Shown one piece after another: positions 23,878 through 35,803 of a stretch of 64,000 nt of DNA; positions within the stretch are counted from its first letter, which is position 1; each line of letters begins with the position of its first letter. The position numbers and the translations under genes are program-made. Below the pieces are notes generated by a model, which did no database searches, had not been told where the DNA came from, and saw only the letters and a list, made by a program, of their open reading frames with translations. The stretch is taken from the NCBI RefSeq assembly GCF_000699445.3, contig NC_067196.1, forward strand, positions 87,088,364 to 87,152,363. Direction: 5' to 3'. The stretch is from Schistosoma haematobium. Its lineage: Eukaryota > Platyhelminthes > Trematoda > Strigeidida > Schistosomatidae.

Positions 23878-23965
23878 TTATTTATTTATTTGAAGACATA
23901 AATATTGGTATAAGGGGGCACCAGATATATATGCGCCACACAAAACAATGAGAATTCTAAGAGAG
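23878..23965 (-). mobile_element. About 0.5-kb retroposon, 3' end only
   Basis: (ATTT)n tail followed by GACATAAATATTGGTATAAG and GGGGCACC, the 3' end of the family at 3940, 4608 and 33595. 5'-truncated. Confidence 0.65.
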
Positions 23966-24044
23966 AAAAAAAGGTAAGGTGCATGTAAGAAAAAAAGAAC
24001 AATAACGACCACAGATTAGTGTAGGGTAGTGTGTATTAATAACA

Positions 24045-24875
24045 GGAATAATAATAATAATAATAATAATGGGGGAAACGGAAAGGTACAACCAGAAGAA
24101 TTCTTTCAGTTAAGGAAGAAACAACCACTTTTTATGAAGAAAGTAAAAGAAGGTTACAGCAGGATCGCCACTGGCTTCTATTCTGAGCCATATCTGATAA
24201 CGTCTCTAGCCACTGTGTTGCACCATCTCTCGGACCCCAGTCAGGGAGTCTTTAAGGACCAACAGAAACCAGTCCTGTACAGCTTCGTTTCATACCACGA
24301 TACCGTGTCATACACTGACCACCTCTCCGCTTCTTCCAACCAGTCAGTCCCAGAGTCGGCAAATAATGCACGACGTGGAATTCTCTGCGACGACATTCGG
24401 AGAACATGTCCAAGCCACCGAAGTCGGTGTTTTAAGAAGGTAACAACAATTAAATTATCGTCTCTGCACCCGAACACATGATACCGAACCTCTGCATTAC
24501 TAACATGGTGTTGCCACTGGATGTCAGCAATCCTTCGGAGACAACGATGATCGAACACCGAGAGTCGTCTAACGTCCTCAACTCGGAGAGGCCAGGTTTC
24601 ACAAGCATAGAGCAAAACTGCTCTCACCGACGCGTTGTAGATCCGACCTTTTACAGCCAGACTAATATCACGAAGGCGCCAAAGATGTCCCAGATAGGCA
24701 TTAGCCACTGTGGATTTCACTATACGTGCATTGATCTCATCAGTCACGCCACCACCAGCACTTATTCAGCTACCTGGATACACGAACTTCTCGACTACTT
24801 CTATCTGCTCACCATCCAGGGTGAGTACAAGATTAGAATCCTGCCATTATCAATGCATAATCCACTGTGCTACTA
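24045..24875 (-). mobile_element. LINE 3' fragment (third RT family, ATT-tailed)
   Basis: On the - strand: DGEQIEVVEKFVYPGS at about 24820-24775, then the frame 24747-24241 with DEINARIVKSTVANAYLGHL, VLLYACETWPLRVEDVRRLS and HRLRWLGHVLRMSSQRIPRR. A (TTA)n-type tail lies at 24048-24069. It resembles the ACTG-tailed LINE in layout but is a distinct family. Confidence 0.82.
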
Positions 24876-24927
24876 CTAGTAAAGTTTGCAATAATAGGAA
24901 ATAAGTTATAGTTTCAATCTGAATAGT

Positions 24928-25215
24928 AACTTACTTACGCCTGTTACTCCTCATTGAGGAGCATAGGTCGCCCACCATCACTCTCCATCCAACCCTGTCT
25001 TGGGAAATCCTTTCCAGATCTTTCCAGTTTTTATTCATCCTTTTCATATCTGCTTCTATTTCCCGACGTAATGTGTTCTTCGGGTCACCTCCTTAGCTGA
25101 GAGCTAGTTTGTTCTCTCCCACAGAAGGTTGTTACTGATGGTATCCGGCCAATGAATGTTGCTTATCTTACATAGATAACTAACTATAAATACTTGTACT
25201 ATCTTGATGAATATT
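24928..25215 (-). mobile_element. RTE-clade LINE 3' fragment
   Basis: TTAC-type tail then the conserved 3' end (GAGGAGCATAGG, CCCTGTCTTGGG), internally deleted near 25083. Confidence 0.78.
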
Positions 25216-26249
25216 AACACTAAAACAAAAGTATATCCAATCAATTAGTCATGATTTATATGAAATACGAGTCTTGTTATTCACCATTATACAAGGTATA
25301 TTATATTACTGATAGTTTATTTCAGTGTTGATATGTAGTAACCAGTCAATGATTTCACCATGGAAAAAATAGAAACGATTAATTTTACTTCATAATTCGT
25401 AGTAATTGTAACTAGTCATGATTTATATGGATAATCAAACCTTATGACAGATCTCTTTTTTAACCAAACATTATTTACTTATTTAGTGATTAATGAAGTT
25501 ACTCTCTTTTTTGTTTGTCTGTTTGTTTGTTTGTATTTTCATATTTGGTATCGTCCTATCCATTATTGTATCTATATATGTACTTCTGTTGAAATGATCT
25601 GACGTCATTTAGTCTTGTATTTTTTTCTTATCTGTCATTTTTAATGGATTACGAAATAATTATGGATATGATTGTAGTTAATTGTAATACAATTAACCAC
25701 CACCACCAACAACAACAAAATGTATTTTGGTACACGATATGTTTTAATTACGCTCGGTTTTACTTCGTCCACATGTATGGGATGTTAATTTACCTTAAAC
25801 GAATATCTACACTAGATTCCCTTCCCAGTGTCTATTCTACAAGGCTTCAGTATAACTCAGATGATCAAGAACACGTGATTAGCCTGACCACAGCGTAAAT
25901 ATATTTCCACACCAAAAACCCAACACAATCCAACAACAATGATTAATCAATCAATCAATAATAATAAGGATAGGGGAATATATAACTCATTTGACACTTG
26001 TCAGACTATCTACATGTTTGACTAAGCAAACAATCAATCATTATCATTCGCGCCCACACATCAATATATGGTAACTAAAACAATCTGAAGTAATAAATTC
26101 ATAATTTTAAACTTTTTGTTTAGTATAAAAATGAATTAAAAAGATAATTAAGACATTCGAACCTACTAAATCTTCACTGTGTCCTTTACTCTTCTTAAAA
26201 ATTTCATATCATGGAAACGGTTTGAATGAAACATGTTTTTCTTCAGAGA
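25216..26249. other. Gene-free AT-rich interval
   Basis: No supported gene or recognised repeat. A small frame at 25644-25898 has a His/Gln low-complexity segment and no recognisable domain. Confidence 0.45.
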
Positions 26250-26845
26250 GGGGAGGGGATTGTGGAGATTGTAATAAATTTTAATAAGTGAATTCATGAG
26301 TTGATTAAAGCTAGACCATCATGAAAGATATAGAAACACTGAATGACTGGTTGTTTTCGTCTTTTAAACATTTCCAGGAAGTGTATAAACTAAAAATAGA
26401 CAAAATTTGTCACGTTTTTCAACTTTTTCACTTATCTTAAATCGTTTTACAATTTATGGAAGGCTTTTTCCAGTTATCGTCAAGGGAACAACATCTGGCT
26501 TTAAGAGGTATTTCCTGGAGTTCTAGTGAGAAGCTGTGACCAGTGGAGTTTAATGAGGTCTGTTGTGGGATAGTTATTCACTGAAGACAGAGGTGGATGT
26601 GTCGCTCAATTTCATGGATTAATTGAAGTTAGAAATTAAAATCATTGGGTGCCGTCTCAGTGGTGTAGATGTTAAGAGTTCGTGCGCGACACCGATAGGT
26701 CCTGAGTTCGAGTCCCTCGGGGCGGTATCATGGATGCGCACTGCATGGGAGTCCCATAATAGGACGAGCCGACCTTGCAGTGCTTCCATATTTTCTATGG
26801 TGGTCTAGTTTCATTTGACTCATGACCTCAACTATTGGAAGAAAC
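26250..26845 (+). repeat. Fold-back tRNA/hammerhead repeat, long form, interrupted
   Basis: Left terminus near 26253 and arm at 26285-26350, then about 110 foreign bases, middle segment at 26490-26620, tRNA-like module at about 26650-26715 (B box GAGTTCGAGTCCC), a broken hammerhead (GCAUGGGAG, GAGCC) and the right arm to 26835. Confidence 0.78.
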
Positions 26846-27814
26846 TGAAATGTTACTTAGAAGCATTAGAAATGTGGTTTATTCCAAATGTTAACTTTCA
26901 TAATTACACAAACTTTCAAATGTCATAACTTAATTAGTTGGGATTTCAACTGTCTAGATTTTTAACCTGAATAATTCAACAAACTTGACATGATAAGAAC
27001 TTCATCTCTCAATAAGTATATTTAAGATAAAAGTCAGAATGATTCTATCCATTAACACAATACTTTAATTTTTAGAATGAATCTTCGCTTTCGTAGGATT
27101 TTTGCATAGCAAACGACAGGTCAATATGAAGAATAGTAGAAATGTTTACATTAAACTAGCAATAAAATTGTAGTGATTTTTCTACTTGGATTCAAATGTA
27201 AACTAACATTTTCTAATGAATAGTTATTTCACGCTGAATGCCATTGAAAATGGTTGCTTAGTAATCTTGCCAAAGATTAAGAGAATCGATGTTCCAAGTT
27301 TGAAAATCGTGTATAGCCTGGGTTTAGGAACAAGAAACACCGAATCCTGGATTATTGGTTCAAAAATGACTTGTTCACCTCATAACTTGAGGGATTTAAG
27401 TTAGATTTATGTCTGTGTTACGCATGTGCACTGAAGGGGAGTCTTTCATTGGCATGAAAAAGTCATACAGTATTTTTTCGGTTTACAACAGTCATGTGAG
27501 CAAAGTCAGTTCATAACGTAAAATACAAAATAATGTGGAACAATTATGGTAGCATGATTGAAGAATTATAATTAGTTTTCACACTTAGGTTGATTTACTT
27601 AAGCATTACTTTCATTTCATAGCAACTTGTATAAGTCTGAGTGTTCTCCAGTTGCACATTGATTACTTTCTTCTCTTTATTTTTTAAGTCAGTCTCTTCT
27701 GGCACATTCTAAAATGTGATGCTTTTCATTTCAATCCATAAAAATAATTTCAAAGATTTGGTTAGAATAGCATCTAATAATATTATAGAATACAATGTAA
27801 TGTAGTTGCCAGTA
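26846..27814. other. Gene-free AT-rich interval
   Basis: Nothing recognised. Confidence 0.4.
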
Positions 27815-27960
27815 GAGTCTAGGACGTGCGTTCCATCGTATTCATGATTTGTCAGCTGGACCTACCTTCATCTGAGTTAAATTTCACTCTGGGACTTGAA
27901 CATAGTACCGTTCGCTTTAAGCTTCATCATGTTCGCCTAGCTACTAAATGTACAATGCCT
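27815..27960 (-). repeat. SMalpha-like SINE, decayed
   Basis: Reverse-strand tRNA-like text and a hammerhead remnant (CUGACAA, GGAAC) in the SMalpha order. Strongly diverged. Confidence 0.55.
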
Positions 27961-28344
27961 ATGAATTTTAGTTAAATGTACAATATATTAGATTATTCTG
28001 TTTCTGATCATCTGACTGAATTTTGATCAGTTTTTAGTATTGCAATCATCGATTAACATCATCAATGTGATTCGGTAGCTGATATCATTTGTTAATGAGA
28101 AAATGAATTCACATCATTCAAAATTCTAAATGAAACTACTTAAATTAATGTTAGTAGTACGTTTTTATGTGTTGATAGAATACATCACTTTTTTCGATGT
28201 CCTAGTGAAATCTGGTATAGAGAAATACATCATTAAAAGTAGATATTTTGGGAGAAGAAACATGACTGTTATAAACAATTAGATACATTAATTTGAACAC
28301 TATATTAGTTTGTATGCTACTTCTTGGTTCATATTATCGTTGAA

Positions 28345-28440
28345 AATAGAGCATCACATGTAACATCCACCTGACGAGTCCCAAATAGGACGAAACGCGC
28401 GTCCTGGATTCTACTACTAGCCACTATCCATCATTGCTTA
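28345..28440 (+). repeat. SMalpha-like SINE, 3' part with intact hammerhead
   Basis: It contains the complete ribozyme and the ACTACTAGCCACTATCCATC 3' segment also present (inverted) at 29515-29540. The tRNA-like head is missing. Confidence 0.8.
28364..28410 (+). ncRNA. Hammerhead ribozyme, SMalpha type, intact core
   Basis: CUGACGA at 28371-28377, stem II GUCC/GGAC with loop CAAAUA, GAAA at 28392-28395, short stem III ACGCGCGU, triplet GUC at 28401-28403. Stem I pairs AUCCA with UGGAU, leaving one mismatch at the core-proximal position. This matches the published layout of Schistosoma SMalpha hammerheads. Confidence 0.85.
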
Positions 28441-28796
28441 CAAAAAACAGTTTTATCGTTTTATCTTTTTTGTATTTGTCTTCAGGGGATCAAAAACATG
28501 TCAACATATAAATACTGACAATCATTACCATTTTCATTGTCTTACTTACCAATGTCTATTTCTTAATGTTATGTATTCATTCAATAATAGATAAGTCTGT
28601 GAGTATCGGATGAGAAACCATGACTTCATTTATATTATTCATAATTAATTCTTGTTTTGATTTATCATGTAGAAAGAAGAAGTATCTTAAAAGTTTATTT
28701 TTTCTTTCTGTTATTTACCATAATATTACAATCATTCATAATATTATCATATTCATTTGTTGATTGTGTTTTATGTTTACTTATTTTCTATTTCAG

Positions 28797-28873
28797 TAGA
28801 AATGAACAAATTATCATTAATACAATTGTTTATATTCACTTTTGTTATCTTAACAATAAACATAAACGGTGCT
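28797..28873 (+). CDS. Neuropeptide prohormone, exon 1 (signal peptide exon)
   Basis: The ATG at 28802 opens 24 codons: a short polar start (MNKLS), a long hydrophobic core (LIQLFIFTFVILTI) and a small-residue end (NINGA). This is a typical secretory signal peptide, with likely cleavage after the final Ala. The reading stops at a consensus splice donor, GTAAGT, at 28874, in phase 0. Five bases before the ATG is a strong acceptor, a pyrimidine-rich run ending TATTTCAG at 28789-28796, so the mRNA is spliced just upstream of the start, either to a 5' UTR exon or to the spliced leader that flatworms add in trans. The next exon I can find on this strand with matching phase is the peptide-coding exon at 35819. 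The join is inference from phase, strand and logic (a prohormone needs a signal peptide). An unrelated secreted protein using this exon, or further exons in the intron, cannot be excluded. Confidence 0.62.
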
Positions 28874-29094
28874 GTAAGTTGATTTGTTCATTATTACTTT
28901 GTGTAAATACTTGAATTATGAATTATGTTTTTTTAGTATTATCATTATGTCATAAGTAGTATAACAAGTGGGAATGAAAATATCATCTTTACTGAAATGA
29001 TAAATATGATCGAATAAAGATCTTACTCCAAAGGAGAGGAAGCTAACACAAAGTAAATCATTAGGAATGTTAAAGCTTGTGGTTGTAGTAAAAT

Positions 29095-29275
29095 GACATT
29101 CTGTTACATCTTCAAACCTTTATGTTTTCGATTATTGCTTATACTTATACTACCTCTACCACTATGAGAATTGAATCGACAACTGTATCTCTGTGCCAAT
29201 GTGGTATGGCAACTCGAACTGATGTATGTACGTACAAAGTTCTAGGTTGTTACTGACTGACTGAATGACTGATAT
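29095..29275 (+). mobile_element. ACTG-tailed LINE, 3' UTR fragment
   Basis: Matches 7655-7833 (GTGGTATGGCAACTCGAACT) and ends in ACTGACTGA. Confidence 0.82.
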
Positions 29276-29419
29276 CCAAATTGACCAATTTTGAAAAAGT
29301 TTGCTTTCATTTACAGTAAGGGTGAAAAAATCCCCTTCCCTCCAATAAAAACAGTAAAAATCTCTCGTATAAACCATCAAAATTAATTTCATTTTGTATT
29401 GTTTGTTTGAATCTTCCCA

Positions 29420-29690
29420 TTGATGTTTACGACTACAATTGATCAGTCTCGTAGTAATATAAGTGAATTCTGTACGAATTGCCTCGATATTACCCTAAGT
29501 CACAGACATTAGAAAAGATGGATAGTGGCTAGCAGTAGAAGCCATGACTCGCGTTTCTTCCTATTTGGGACTCGTCAGCTGGCTGTACCTGCATCCTAGA
29601 GTTGGTTTTCACTTCGAAACTCGAACCCAGTATTGTTCGATTCAAACAACATCAAGCTATTCGCTTAGTCACTGATTTAAAGCATATGCT
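29420..29690 (-). repeat. SMalpha-like SINE, nearly complete
   Basis: The - strand reads a tRNA-like head (AGTGACTAAGCGAATAGC, B-box-like GGGTTCGAGTTTC), then the hammerhead with CUGACGA at 29578-29572 and GAAA at 29557-29554. The base closing stem II (partner of G10.1) is A instead of C at 29558. Stem I is AGCCA/UGGCU, still paired. Confidence 0.8.
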
Positions 29691-29849
29691 GTAAATAAAA
29701 ATGTACAGGCACTTATACATCTCAATCTATATTCTTATACATATAGCTGAACCAAAGACAATACAAACTTTAATGTATAGTAAACTACAAATATTTGTAT
29801 TTCATAGAATACAGAATTCACATGAAAAAAGAAAATTGAATTTATGTTT

Positions 29850-30012
29850 GATAGTTGAATTCATGGGTAAATTGAAGTTAAACCACCATGAAAACCTGGA
29901 AGCACTGGACGGCGATTTCCTCCCAGTATTCGCATCCACGATCCCACCGCACTTAATATCTAGACCACTGAACCGGCATCCAACAGTGTAAAAGTCTAAC
30001 CTCGACCAGAAA
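29850..30012 (-). repeat. Fold-back tRNA/hammerhead repeat, internally deleted
   Basis: Arm at 29850-29920, part of the hammerhead deleted, then the antisense A-box side (CTAGACCACTGAACCGGC) and the GTCTAACCTCGACC end. Confidence 0.7.
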
Positions 30013-30194
30013 AAATATCGGAAAATTCTAATCTCATATATACCATGTCATATGGTATAATTAGATGGAATTAACTGTTCCACTTTCAAGAGTGTACGAC
30101 CTTTACTACATTGCGTAACTCGTACTAGCTAAAAGATCAGAAGGTAATCGATATTTGAATAAGAATTTATTAGCGATTAAGTTTTATATAATCT

Positions 30195-30680
30195 CAGTGG
30201 TTGAGATTATGAGTCAACTGAAGCTAGATCACCATGGAAAAACTGGAAGCACTGGACGGTCGTTTTGTCCCATTTTGGAACTTTTCTGATACTAATCAAT
30301 ATATGCCTACTAGTGACTGGCTTCAAGAGGTATTTCCTGGAGTTCTAGTAAGAAGCAGTAACCAGTGGAGTTCAATAAGGTCTGTTGCGAGATATTAACT
30401 GATTGAAGACAATGGTGGAGGTGTCACTGAATTTCATGGATTAATTGAAGTTAGAAATTAACACCATTGGATGCCTTTTCAGTTTGCGTTCGTGCTCGGG
30501 ACCGATATGTCCTGAGTTCGAATGGCACTAGGCGGGATTATGGATGTGTATTATTGAAGAGTCTCATCCTAAAACAAAACAGCGATCTAATGCTTTCAGG
30601 TTTTCCGTGGTAATGTACTTTCGATTAATTCATGCATTTAACTATCAAATAACTAATATCTCCATAAAACCCTCTTCTGA
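30195..30680 (+). repeat. Fold-back tRNA/hammerhead repeat, full long form, decayed
   Basis: Left arm at 30200-30285, middle segment at 30313-30450, shortened tRNA-like module at 30470-30535 and right arm at 30590-30640. Both hammerhead regions are mutated. Confidence 0.8.
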
Positions 30681-31284
30681 TTTCATGTTTTGTTTTCTTA
30701 TCTCAAGTAATAACAATCATTCATTAATTATAATTTATTCTTATCATTAATAACAGTCAATATAATTAATATTCAAGGGACATATCTTTCAATTTATTAA
30801 CTTTCAATAAGGAGGATCTATATCTAAGAAAATCTCATTCATTTATTATGCTTATAAAATACATTTTTTACATTAGGGAAGAAAAGGATAACGGAAATTG
30901 TATTATTTCCTTGTCATGTCCATATGATTATTATTATCTTTCTGTTGTTAGTTTAATTACATGGAATAGTATTGATAATTAATATAGAACAACACTTAGC
31001 TAATCACTAATTTATATTGATATTGAAATCAATGATGAATGACAATGTCAATATTCTTAACCCTCTCCCCCCTCCCTTCTGTAGAAAAAAAAGAAATAAA
31101 ATATCAGTTACTAGGTAGTTATAAATAATTCACTTTCCGGAAGTATTTTATTATTCAACTGTTGATATTCTGATTTGATTTATGTTAATTAGATAATAAT
31201 TAAATTGTGGTTAGTGAGATTAATATCATATACCGGAATATTTATGATTCAAAACACTTTTTTCTTAAAAAAACCCGTATTTTT

Positions 31285-31690
31285 ATCGTTGAAATCATGA
31301 ATCCGTTGAAATTAGATCACCATGGAAAATCCGGAAGTGCTGGATGGCTATTTCGTTCTATTGTGGGACTGCTCAGCAGTGCTCATCTACGATACCACCT
31401 CGTGGGATTTGAACACAGGATTTATCGGTCTCGCGCATAATCACCGGTGAACGGCGGCGCAACTTCATGAATTAGTTAAAGTTATACATTGACACCGTTG
31501 GATACAGGTTCAGTGGTGGGATTCGTACACAGGATCTATCGGTCTCGCGCACGAACGCTTAACCTCTAGATCACTGAACCGGCATCCAATGGTGTTAATA
31601 TCTAACTTCAACTAGCTTCAATTGAATCAAGATCTCAACTATTAAAATTACTATAATATTCATAAAAACCCCTTCTGATATTTTTGTCGG
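31285..31690 (-). repeat. Fold-back tRNA/hammerhead repeat with duplicated tRNA-like module
   Basis: Antisense arm and hammerhead region (CUGAGCA; G8 lost) at 31290-31375, a first antisense B-box region near 31400, a short sense fragment at 31455-31515, then a second antisense tRNA-like module at 31518-31590 and the ATATTCATAAAAACCCC terminus near 31655. Confidence 0.72.
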
Positions 31691-32669
31691 CTATAAAAAT
31701 TTTAATGGAGACTAAATTTGTTTTTGACTACATGAGAGGTTTCTTTCTTTTTTTTAAAAAAGAACAAGATGGATATAATTTAGCTTTTTGAACTTTTAAA
31801 GCTTAGATGAATACCGGTGGTGATTTTATGCCTTTTCAATAAAGTGATGCCAATATTTCATTGTCTTCTTGGATACCATTATCAATACATAGTTCAGATA
31901 GATGTTAGTTCAGATAACAAAACATTGATAAAATCAGAGTTATGGGACGACATTAAATAATGGCTAAAGCATTCATACACTGGTTTATACAACTATAATT
32001 TGTTACTTTATTATTAATAATAGCTTTGTTTCACACTAGTTATCATTTATTTTATGTTATGTCATTGTGGTTGCTGATGGTAATTGACCGAAATGGTGAA
32101 GTAGGGTCAATATTATTTACCATTATGATATATAACCCTTTCAGATGACTAGAAACCGTGATTAGAGAACTAATTTTTAATTTTATGTAGAAAAAATCAT
32201 AAAATCTATTAACCCAATCAGATTTTCATAATTAAGTGCTGAATATGATACTGATCTAGATAAACAGTAAGTATTTTCTTCAATTATAGCCCATACGCTT
32301 ACATTTGTAACGATAGATCAGTATCCTCTATACAAGCTTTCAAGCTAGGACCCTATGAATGGTACGGAACAATCAGTTATAAGTTAACCTGATATTTCAT
32401 TAGTAGTGGATGTTATTTTCTTTAGTACCATTTGTGAGCCAATGAAAATTGTAAACAACCATGTTGCCTAATGACCCTTTATGCAAGGTTGTATACTTGA
32501 ATAAAGTAATGAATGTGATACCTAAATTCAATATTCAAGAATTTGGAAATCACACTGAAATAAAATGTTAAACTATTTCACACATTTGTGAGATGAAACA
32601 GTAATCTAACTGTTAAAAATGTAAATATTTGTTTGCTTGAAAATGGGTTGTTGAGACCAGTTGGCTTGG
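31691..32669. other. Gene-free AT-rich interval inside the intron
   Basis: Nothing recognised. Confidence 0.4.
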
Positions 32670-33175
32670 TTGACTTATTTCATGCAGTCGATCGGCAAGT
32701 TCAGATTCAGATTTGTGTAGTAAGGGCAGAAGGCCTATTGACTATGTTATTACTTTTCTAGTATGTTTCTGTGAGTGTCTAGTCTTCACTTGAATTAGTT
32801 AATTGAAGGTGCAGACACCACTGCTTTGGGTAACAGGTTTGAAGCATTAAGACTCGGTGTGAAAACCTGTATGCCACGGGTAGTTTATTCGTTCCAGGCT
32901 TTTCTACTCGCCTGTTATTTCCTCTGAGATATCCCGATCTATTGAGAAGAAAATAAGATGATATATTAGACCCAAAATCATTTCTTAGTATTTTATAAAT
33001 TAAATTCAGATGTTCTCTTAATCTGCGATAGGACAGAGAAAAGAGGTCTAGCTTTTCAAGCCGCTCTTGGTATAGCAAACCCTGGAGTTCTTGATTTGCA
33101 CAGGTAGCTGCCCTCTGTACTTTTTCCATGATATCTGAATCACCTTTTAAACAGGGGCTCGTGGCTTGAACTCAG
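32670..33175 (-). mobile_element. CR1/L2-like LINE 3' fragment
   Basis: The frame 33129-32779 on the - strand reads MEKVQRAAT, GLLYQERLEKLDLFSLSYRR, LREHLNLIYKILRND and YRFSHRV, the conserved C terminus of CR1/L2-type reverse transcriptases (VQRRAT, YEERL, LFSLE-x-RR, DLI-x-x-YKI). Confidence 0.8.
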
Positions 33176-33594
33176 TTCTCAAGTTTAATTACAAAGTTAT
33201 TCAGAAAACTGAGTTCTTGACTCAAAAATCTTTAACAAACTGACATTAGAAGATAGAGCGATTGGTTAGTGTAATGAAGGTCCTTTCATACAGTAAAATG
33301 ACACACGTATATACATAACACTTCTAATACAAAGATAGACATGAATGAACATTCATTAAAATGCAAATGATTATTGGTTGAGTAGATTATTTACTAAATA
33401 ATAAAACTAAGGCTCTGTCTATCAAGTTTAAATCTTACTAGCCATATCAATACAAAATTTCAGATTAAGACAATGTATGAAATTTTTGTAATAAGAAGTA
33501 AAGATTTTCCATTTGTGATGAAATTATTATTATTGTTTATTATCTTAACACATTGGCCTATGCTCCTTCACGAGGAATAACAGGTATAAGTAAG

Positions 33595-34085
33595 TTAGTA
33601 AGTAAAGTGAGTATTTTAACACATAGATATCGGTACAAGGAGGCACCAAATACATATGCGTCACACAAATCTCATTCGATATGTGTGAGGGCTGTGATAC
33701 TGCCCGGGTCTCCTAACCGAAGCAGGTGGTTTTCTTAGGGGGCCACTCCTCGAGCCTTCGACCTGAAGGTCTGATCCACAAGGCAGTGGAGCATCGTAAG
33801 AAGATGCAGTCCCATGGAAGCCGGTGACCAACAATTGGTTCATACGCCATTTGTTCCTTCAGGATACTGGAGCCCATGTGCACCATTGGTTTGGGATCCG
33901 GTTAAAGCACCGGACATTCGCTTTTTGTCCTCTCATTTTCGTAAACAACAGTAGTGCCACGAGGAGGCAGTGAGTAGGACTCCCCTGGCAGAGGCTATAT
34001 ACGCGTGGCCATGTGAGAGCATTTCGAGAGGGAGAGCGGACTCTCCCCATTCTCGCCCGTACCAGGGCATTTGGGGGCCAAAAGG
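33595..34085 (-). mobile_element. About 0.5-kb retroposon, copy 3
   Basis: Same orientation and ends as 4608-5135; it ends at CATTTGGGGGCC near 34078. The (ATTT) tail is replaced by other AT-rich text. Confidence 0.7.
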
Positions 34086-34459
34086 ATAATTGGAAATGTA
34101 TTTTACTAGTAGGTGTTTTTTATATTGAGCGAGCTAACAAAAGTTGAGTACATCAAGTGACGAAATGAAGACGCAAGTTATCATTATCTTTAATTAACTG
34201 ATGAGGATATGATCCTTTTCTAAACAAACATATGATAATGTTACATTATTGGTTGTGATAAATTGTTTTAAAGATAATAAAAAGGTATTTAGATCTATAC
34301 CTAAAGTCTACAATGTATTCAACAAATCATGCCTCAAAGAAAGCGTTGATGAACCCTTTGTAAATCACGAAAGTACTACGCCCTGTAGTGTCAGTTACTA
34401 TGTTAAACCTATATAGCTTAGTCTAGCTTCTGGACAAGCCCCATTCATTTATTCTTCTT

Positions 34460-34870
34460 GAGTATTATTTTGATCTTGTTAAGTATTGGTTTATCAACTC
34501 TGACTGTTTTTATGTAAGCATATTTCTGTGCTTCTCTTATCCTATTCATCACATGTCAGTAACTTATTTTTGTTTGACTATAAAAATTGATTAACTATTG
34601 ATTAAATAGAGTTGTCTCACATGCCTTCTCCACAGAGTGTCATTATGCTTTACTGTTTTCTCTTCGCTTCGTTTCTCCGCTCGTTCGTCTAGATCAACGA
34701 TTGTATGAAATATATGTATTCAAAATTCATTCTCGTATTTGGATTATTTAATTCCGTTATTCACTAACGCTGATTAAATCGATAATCAAATACCAGGATA
34801 GACGACATGTATATTTCAATAATATTCCTATGATCCAATTGGAGTCACTTATCGGGCCACTAGATGACTA
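34460..34870 (+). repeat. Unclassified interspersed repeat, copy 2 (candidate solo LTR)
   Basis: Collinear with 9240-9660. The TATA-like box is at about 34580. No coding part adjoins it. Confidence 0.5.
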
Positions 34871-35454
34871 TTCCAATTAGTTAACATCAGTAGCTCTGTT
34901 CAAATATCTGTCAAATTGATTATTGAGTTTCATACCATGCTCAGAAAGTATTACCTCTAAGATCTAATTATCTTCAACCTCTCCTGATAGATAGCAATAT
35001 CATATTGTGGTTTATAGACTTAAAGTAAAGTATACTGGTGTTTCCATAATTATTGTATTACTACATGATATGATTATGGTCATATCTCACCTCCGACTAT
35101 TTTCATCTATTTGGTGAAATTTAGTTATCACTATGGTATTACAAATTTATTAGGATTCTTTAGTTCACCTGGTAATAAAGTGTGTTTTTGCAAACCAAAA
35201 AAACTTATCTCTTTAAAAAATTGATCATTATATTATATAAGAAGACGGTTTCAACGGTAAGAAGTGATGAAAATAAACAAGATGACTAATGAAAAGAAAT
35301 AAAACATTTAACGCTGAATGAAGTGATGATACACCATTGTTAAACCATAATTTTATAAACTTTGACCAGTCATCCCTTAGTCGAAGATTTTTATGTAATA
35401 CAATTCTATTATTTGTATTGAAAGTAAATTATATTTCTAAATTTAAATCGTCTT
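34871..35454. other. Gene-free AT-rich interval inside the intron
   Basis: Nothing recognised. Confidence 0.4.
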
Positions 35455-35803
35455 TGATTGAGATCATGAACCGATTGATGTTAGACCACTATTGAAAACC
35501 TGAAAGCAGTGAACGGCCGTTTCGTCCTATTGTGGAACTTCATGGATTGGTTGAGGTTAGACATTAACACCATTGAATGCCAGCCAGACCAGTGGTCCAG
35601 TAAGTTAGGCGTTCGCGAGAGAGACTAAAGGCCCTGAGTTCGAATCCCGCGAGCCGTGATCGTGGGTGTACACTGCTGAGGAGTCCCACAATAGAATGAA
35701 ACGGCTGTCCAGTGTTTCCAGGTTTCCAACGGTGGTCTGACATCAACCGGTTCATGATCTCAATCAAAAACTTAATAATCTCCACAACCCCTATACTGAT
35801 AAT
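35455..35803 (+). repeat. Fold-back tRNA/hammerhead repeat ending at a splice acceptor
   Basis: CGATTGATG-variant arms at 35460-35530 and 35725-35762, tRNA-like module at about 35580-35650 (B box GAGTTCGAATCCC), hammerhead CUGAGGA with a weakened stem II (GAAU in place of GGAC) and GAAA intact. Its 3' terminus (AATCTCCACAACCCCTATACTGATAA) ends about 15 bases before the AG at 35818. Confidence 0.82.

Noticed and set aside
28657..28914. 85-codon hydrophobic frame overlapping the prohormone start exon
   Set aside because: Different frame from the signal peptide and it runs across the acceptor and donor. Low-complexity hydrophobic text from AT-rich DNA.
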